A stretch of DNA of 64,000 nt from JAQVCM01 sp040403095 (GTDB lineage Bacteria > Bacteroidota > Bacteroidia > Flavobacteriales_D > Crocinitomicaceae), in assembly GCA_040403095.1 (NCBI GenBank), contig JBBALI010000013.1:1-64000 (forward strand), written 5' to 3'. Below, piece by piece: positions 61,401 through 64,000 of this stretch (position 1 is its first letter; each line of letters opens with the position of its first letter). The position numbers and the translations under genes were made by a program. The notes beneath the pieces were generated by a model. The model had not been told where the DNA came from. It made no database searches and worked only from the letters and a program-made list of their open reading frames with translations.

Positions 61401-64000
61401 CTTGTGCGGCCACGAAGTACTGAATTGTACTTCCAGAGGTTGGAGCACTTGCCAACAAACTATAATCCATTGCAAAAGTGAATGGACTTACAGCATTACT
61501 TGCTTCTACGTATTTCCAACCATTTGATGCGGAGGTATTGGTCGCTGCAAATCCATTAGTTTCAGTTGAAAGTTTATAATACAGACGTGGTTTTGTGCCG
61601 GCTGTGACATTTACTCCGCTAGGATCTGAGATAGTTGCAGACAATGTTGCACCCGTAGCTGAACATCCTGAATTTGGAATTGCAGTGTAAGAAATTGTTG
61701 GTGCGATTAAATCCAATGGGGTAGCATTAAACTCCCATGCACCACAATCCCAGAAAGTTCCTGGTGAAGCTGGACGTGTAATTCCTCCATAATCTGGACT
61801 TGTCAAGGCAATAGTAGCTCCTCCACTTTCCGCTTGTGTAACTAGAGTTGTGAGTGGTTTTAAGTAGTTAGTATTTGAACCGATTGTTGAAGTAAAATAA
61901 GATGCAGGAACAAAAGTTGACTCAGTAAATGAAGCTGCTTCTCTTGAAGAAGTTACATAAGTTTGAAAATTAGCCATGGTCGAATATGGCGTCGTTAAAT
62001 CCAATAAAATTGTTCTAGTGGCTGATGGTGTTCCAACGAAATACAAGTTATTATTAGATAAAGTGGAATAGTTACCTAAGGTTGCTGCAGCTGATCTTCT
62101 CAAAGCAGTTGTTACACTTGTACCATTTGGTGTACTTGTATTAAATACCATGTTATTGCGTAGATCCAACGCGGCAGTTGTAGTTGTTGCATTCGCAGTA
62201 TGAAAGATACCTGTCGTTCCAAAGGTGGCACCACTTGAAGATGCATTTAAATAAATGGTATTGTTGTATAATCTGTAGTTAGAACTTGTAGCGGTAGAAG
62301 TAACTGCTATTCCACGAATCGCATCAGCTGAATTGGCTGTTGCAGCACGCAAGTCTCCTATAAGATTGTTATAAGCCTGAACTGTAATGCCCAATGTTCC
62401 TGACAACAATAATCCAGTCACAGCTGGAAGAGCAGTTGAAGCTCCACTAATATTGCAATCATAAATCTTATTGGCATAAATATTTTGATTAGCTCCTGCA
62501 GAAACGCCCATCCCAACGATTGTTGCTCCTGCATTACTACCTGATAAACCAAAAATAGTATTATTGTAAATATTTGCTGGAGAGGCTGCACCCGTTACTA
62601 GCAAACCCTGCACTGCTACTCCAGCAGTTGAACTAAGACCACTTACAGTATTTCCATTGACATTCAATGTGGTGGTAGTAAGAGGCGATCCTATTGTAAT
62701 TCCCGTAACAGCCCCCGCTGAAAGCGTAATGTTACTGACTGTGTTATTACTTACGTTCAATGTTGGAGTTGTACCACCACTGCTTATGCCAATGGTAATT
62801 CCTACGCAAGCAGCACCCCAAGTAATGTTACTTACGGTATTATTGCTCACTGAAGATGCCCCTCCCATGAAATTAACAAACATTGGATTGATTGCTCCAG
62901 TTCCACCGCTAATATTATTGAATGTATTTCCAGTAATTGTTTTAGTAGGTGATCCACCATCAGTATTATTGATACCCACGAATCCTGTTGCGCCAGTAAC
63001 AGTTATATTTGAAATATTATTATTTTGAAAGTTAATCACAGAACCCGTTAATGAACTTGCGTTAGAAGTGTAAAAAGTAACTGTACCTCCTGCGCCTGTT
63101 TTATTGAACGCTGTTACAATACTATTGGAATTAATATTCATTGAACCGTTTGCAGCCGGCACTGATATAGCATTCGCTACAAAATTTACACTCCCTGTCG
63201 TTGTAGGCGCTAAGTTGGTAAATGTATTATTGCTAATCGTCGTGTTCAAGTGAGCCATTGAATTACTGATATAGTTATGCGCTCCAGATGGAGAAGCAAC
63301 AGTATGACCCATTGAACTGAAATTATTGGTATTAATGGTTAATGAACTCGTAGCAGAACCTGTTGTAGTTTCAACTATAATCCCATTAACTGTTCCAGTT
63401 GTAATACCACTTTGAACAGAGATATTATTGTTATTAATAGTACAAACTATTGCAGTTGTTGGTGCATTTGAATAACTTGGTACATAAATCGCTCTTTGTG
63501 AGGCCGTTCCTGTGTTTCCGCCCGCAGAACTTGTAATTGTATTGTAAGAAATATTGTAACCAGCACAGTTACGAACCAATACACCATTCAAAGTTCCAGA
63601 AACATTTGCATAACCTGAAAAAGTACCTGTTGTCCCCCAATTCGTGATAGAATTACCTTGACTTGCAGTAGTTCCTCCAATGTCAAGACCTGTATTTTGA
63701 TCTGCAGCGGCAGTAGGTCCAGTAATGCTAATCCCTTGATTCACATTACTTATTGTATTACCATAAATTTTCAATCCAGAATTTCCACCCGCGGTTGTGG
63801 TAGCAGTAGTAGAAGTAGTAGCATTAGTAGCAGTATGTGTGGAGTTACTGTATATACCAAATGTATTTTGATAAGTTCTATTTAAACTAATTGTATTATT
63901 TTGAATGGTATTATTTTGGGCACCATTTGTAGCGGTTGCGTACAACAATGCCACTCCAAATTCAGTCATGTTATTGGTTCCAGCTGCAGTTGTTGCATTT
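52405..64000 (-). CDS. Giant T9SS beta-helix surface protein (N-terminus outside window)
   Basis: The frame is open to the right edge; 3,864 residues are visible, and the ATG at 63969 is internal because the coding pattern (NATTAAGTNN) continues upstream of it. The first 2,700 residues are mainly right-handed beta-helix repeats rich in Asn, Thr, Ser and Gly (NNTISNITL, NNIFSNTQ). They are divided by modules ending DDIDGDVRCPGGGCPG / PDMGADEF and, in two cases, by a CARDB-like domain (FCPGTQTVQATVQNFGAATL). Several Ig-like domains follow, and the last 80 residues are a T9SS type A sorting domain (FPNPTKGNFTVEI, LQLGTYIIHLKTV). It is probably a secreted or surface-bound adhesin or glycan-binding fibre. 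Ends in an intrinsic terminator. Confidence 0.92.
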   Translation of the reverse strand, partial: NATTAAGTNNMTEFGVALLYATATNGAQNNTIQNNTISLNRTYQNTFGIYSNSTHTATNATTSTTATTTAGGNSGLKIYGNTISNVNQGISITGPTAAADQNTGLDIGGTTASQGNSITNWGTTGTFSGYANVSGTLNGVLVRNCAGYNISYNTITSSAGGNTGTASQRAIYVPSYSNAPTTAIVCTINNNNISVQSGITTGTVNGIIVETTTGSATSSLTINTNNFSSMGHTVASPSGAHNYISNSMAHLNTTISNNTFTNLAPTTTGSVNFVANAISVPAANGSMNINSNSIVTAFNKTGAGGTVTFYTSNASSLTGSVINFQNNNISNITVTGATGFVGINNTDGGSPTKTITGNTFNNISGGTGAINPMFVNFMGGASSVSNNTVSNITWGAACVGITIGISSGGTTPTLNVSNNTVSNITLSAGAVTGITIGSPLTTTTLNVNGNTVSGLSSTAGVAVQGLLVTGAASPANIYNNTIFGLSGSNAGATIVGMGVSAGANQNIYANKIYDCNISGASTALPAVTGLLLSGTLGITVQAYNNLIGDLRAATANSADAIRGIAVTSTATSSNYRLYNNTIYLNASSSGATFGTTGIFHTANATTTTAALDLRNNMVFNTSTPNGTSVTTALRRSAAATLGNYSTLSNNNLYFVGTPSATRTILLDLTTPYSTMANFQTYVTSSREAASFTESTFVPASYFTSTIGSNTNYLKPLTTLVTQAESGGATIALTSPDYGGITRPASPGTFWDCGAWEFNATPLDLIAPTISYTAIPNSGCSATGATLSATISDPSGVNVTAGTKPRLYYKLSTETNGFAATNTSASNGWKYVEASNAVSPFTFAMDYSLLASAPTSGSTIQYFVAAQDNATTPNVGLNSGTFAAAPASVALTSGAFAIGGTINSFNILTSLPTTINIPADYPSITLAGGLFEAINNSSLSGNTIVNINANLTAETGLTSLNQIAYACGATYTLTIKPTGTTRTISGTCTGAALIKLNGADNVIIDGSQSFGTDRSLTITNSNTSTSATAIALISLGTGQGATNNTIKNCLISTGNTGLNNSYGIHLGGSTIPTAGADNDNITIQNNAFSVANIGIYVNGTAATSAGGVDNLLVTGNSIVVNSISLTVYGMQITNTLSSSITSNTLDIQTSGGTAPVGISLETGVSGTIVSKNNITRILATATGGYGGRGITLGTGSAASNITISNNMISGVNGSNWSNFGNSSSMGIAIGTVGNSATLSTTCGGINIYHNTIAMSGSMGAASTTAITTALYVGSGASALNVRNNIFSNTQVGTNTGQKNYAIYSVAANTAFTAIDYNDYFVSNTFNAASAVLGFLTSDRTNIAGMQAGFGGNTNSVNVAPSFTSASDLHLVIGSNPSLNNTGVTGTGIADDIDGDVRCPGGGCPGATANPDMGADEFSPPQDDAGVISFGSASFCPGTQTVQATVQNFGAATLNTFSVTWTMNGVSQGTVNFTAQNIASSATAVVTLGTFNFVGATNYVLVASTSLPNGNTDANAANDQFTSPTFQTGLSGTYTVGASGNYPTLTAAVAAANTNGLCGPTVFSLTDATYSGSETFPITVNQLQGSSSTNTLTIQPATGVNAIITGSNASAIVKLNGADFVTIDGSNSGGTTRNLSVINTNTGTASIFWLASTSVTDGTLNVTIKNCIITGNSSTTTGYGIISGGATIGSDAQSSGTNLTIVNNLITKLQIGIYARGTATMDGGLLINGNTLGSTSVVADKLGLRGIAFFNQNGAVISNNIINGVVTSTTGTASGIACGLAQSNSIIKNNRISDIKNTNTTGYGSNGIWLNSSSATSGLTVSNNFIYDIASYGYVTSAGTADNGYGMVADLGGGYKIYHNTVSLATNQTVSGNPAALNIVSTITGTLDIRNNIFSNTQTLGTNRFAIYSTAPNTSFTNINNNDYWVGTAPNLGFIGSNRAALTDIQTGFGGNANSVSSAPNFISASDLHLVAGTNPSLNNTGATGTGITDDIDGDVRCPGGGCPGATANPDMGADEFNPPQDDAGVISFGSASFCPGTQTVQATVQNFGAATLNTFSVTWSVNGASQGTVNFTAQNIASGATGIVTLGTFPFVGATNYVLVASTSLPNGNTDANAANDQFTTPTFQTGLSGTYTVGVSGNFATLTAAVASANTNGLCGPTVFSLTDATYSGSETFPIAINQLVGSSSTNTLTIRPATGVTAAISGSNAATLIRLNGADNIIIDGSNSGGTTRNLTITNTNTGTSSAVVWITSVASPADGATNNVVKNTIVNGNAPLTTFGGIISSGPTVGTAGATPNTNLTIQNNVLSSAQYGIAVVGATGGQNNTTITQNVIGNATDATTIGFVGLFGSNLNSSSITSNTISNIKGATSATGINLSTNVTNTTISSNTINGISATSSFAYGLNVGTGSNNLIIRNNTITNSTSTGVNAWGIRVGDVGTAVTVSALTIDKNIITNVVGATTGGYGGKGIDINVVSATSNISITNNMIAGMRGSGWNGATSSDLIVGIRLSGTTGGVNIYHNSVALNSGTFAGSASGTLSAALFLSTTTITGINLQNNILFTNLQNSGAAAAKTYSIYSASANTAFTSIDNNDYFIGGTQGVLGFISSDRVALSDIVTGFGSNANSLSVIPNFISATDLHLVTGTNLTLDNAGSLGTGISDDIDGDVRCPGGGCPGATTKPDIGADEFFVPPLDMAVTALVSPAASTQCFSNAETVTVTIQNLSGNTIDFSVDNVTVNVNVTGAVTQTLSVTLTSGTLAAGATQNVNMSTTLNMNTLGVYTFNAVTVLTGDGVPANNALSPAVTRTVAAPVAGTIASSTVSYCVTGGAPTLTLAGSSGGAIQWQESTTSNSGPWTNVGSGATTYTPGAAITATTFYQALVSCNSSSATATVVTVALNNPTVTSTTPDTVCVSGPVTLGAVGSAGTTLNWYATASSTTVLGTGTSFTTPSLTATSTYYVNASIAGAGTETFGRLTPADATGFATTNWGVLFNTSISTTLLSTTIYPDANGTVTISVQNSSGTEIAVTSPIAVTGNAGMTIPNVVSLNLAVPAGTGYRLIMKAYTGAANFRRDITGGSFPFSSSNFSVTNGWSGSSSGAYYWFYSIVAVSSCNSPRIPVIATVNPNPNAFTITPTAATTCENSVNTLTASTVANPAYVLGTATASSVAANTPFRQAVNAPNQSRVQYLITAAELNAVGISGAVNLNSLGFNVTTAGAGTMANYTISMANTALTALTSTYQTPTFTTVYSGTNILPVLGVNSFTFSTPFAWDGTSNILVNICHQGAGGTATTVDVYTPSVNMTTSGGGNNQCNLTTGGAVSANKPVMYITTAVSAAITWTTNVTGLFTNAGATTPYVNTNLGTVYSKPSTPGSYTYTATADYFGCTTTSTPITVVVNPKPTATITSSSANLCIGNNFPLTGNITASGAWTMTLSPSGTVTGTGSGPWSSTVVPTATTTYSVTNIVDALACPVGTLTGNTVLTLPVPTAALSPTDNATCVVKGSNWTHFYTSAGKLVVSIKGTSPTADFGSVTANSFVNADAQVTTACADPAATTFQTAVLGRSWYINPTNNLPATIRLPITNAEVTALIAKSATTAVNPNDDVFSIADINLSKYNGLNENGSWQDNCNPADSTSYATSNLYIPQLANGTISIANGFIETIAGSSFLEFSIPGFSEFWLMNSENATPLPVQLTSFTANCDKEEIVVKWSTATEQNSQSFIVERSRDLAIWEIVAEVDAAGNSSSELNYLVNDFDPISGISYYRMKQVDLDGIVKIYGPTSVSCAENENSMIVFPNPTKGNFTVEISSAENISDAQIQITDLTGKLINERSTNILEGKNQFTFEGLDLQLGTYIIHLKTVNGKINPVRVVVN
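57290..58080 (-). repeat. Internal direct repeat of the giant gene, copy 2
   Basis: This stretch repeats 59100-59870 with high identity by eye (for example the block around 57655-57725 against 59455-59520 differs at only a few positions). Anchors at 58024 and 59821 give an offset of 1,797 bases, that is 599 codons. It encodes the GADEF/CARDB-like/TYSGSETF module. Confidence 0.8.
59100..59870 (-). repeat. Internal direct repeat of the giant gene, copy 1
   Basis: This is the partner of 57290-58080. A third, shorter copy (DDIDGDVRCPGGGCPG only) lies near 55940-56080, offset 2,010 bases (670 codons) from copy 2, after which the sequence diverges into Ig-like domains. Confidence 0.8.

Noticed and set aside
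63967..63969. ATG as the true start of the giant protein
   Set aside because: The frame stays open to the window edge with the same Asn/Thr-rich pattern, and no signal peptide follows the ATG.

Overview
The window comes from the chromosome of an AT-rich Bacteroidota bacterium, most likely Flavobacteriales of the Fluviicola/Crocinitomicaceae kind. The phylum rests on several independent signs: type IX secretion (T9SS) cargo with type A and type B C-terminal sorting domains, a PorP/SprF protein and a PorW/SprE lipoprotein, a MurF-alanine racemase fusion, a membrane-anchored cytochrome c of the alternative complex III type, and many starts preceded by the Bacteroidota -7 element TAnnTTTG. The genus is inference. 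I found no rRNA, tRNA, CRISPR array or insertion sequence.

Layout. 1-1.25 kb: the 5' part of a cytochrome c gene and a small SPOR protein. 1.25-8 kb: a thioester-containing alpha-2-macroglobulin and a ChaN-like protein. 8.1-10.8 kb: a peroxide-defence locus (dps, 2-Cys peroxiredoxin, thioredoxin, a small partner protein) divergent from oxyR. 10.9-15.8 kb: T9SS cargo, PorP/SprF and a GAF histidine kinase with a degenerate ATPase domain. 15.8-21.6 kb: an FtsB/DivIC-like protein, a secreted helical protein, a single-chain methylmalonyl-CoA mutase, an EI24/CysZ-like membrane protein and a 56-residue membrane protein. 21.7-28 kb: a T9SS subtilase, rlmN, an LTA-synthase-like sulfatase and a TAT-exported amidohydrolase lacking part of the usual metal site. 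28-36.6 kb: a 1.3k-residue T9SS protein, a MORN-like protein, an M28 peptidase and an acidic cytoplasmic protein. 36.7-41.7 kb: tdk, murF-alr, mscS and cutC. 41.7-49 kb: AtpZ and a small membrane protein behind porW, a GT4 glycosyltransferase, pdxA and a leucyl aminopeptidase. 49-52.4 kb: a repeat-rich spacer, a compact acyl carrier protein / KAS III / GT2 / GNAT operon, then a 17-bp tandem array running into a perfect 46-bp palindrome. 52.4-64 kb: the C-terminal 3,864 residues of a giant T9SS beta-helix protein that continues beyond the window.

How it fits together. Much of the window concerns the cell envelope: secreted T9SS cargo and two T9SS components, peptidoglycan precursor synthesis, envelope peptidases and inhibitors, and mechanosensing. 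The rest is housekeeping metabolism and oxidative-stress defence. The most unusual parts are the four-gene acyl/glycosyl operon bounded by repeats, the array that repeats one arm of the adjoining palindrome, the MutA-MutB fusion, and the apparently catalytically damaged sensor kinase next to a T9SS cargo/PorP pair.
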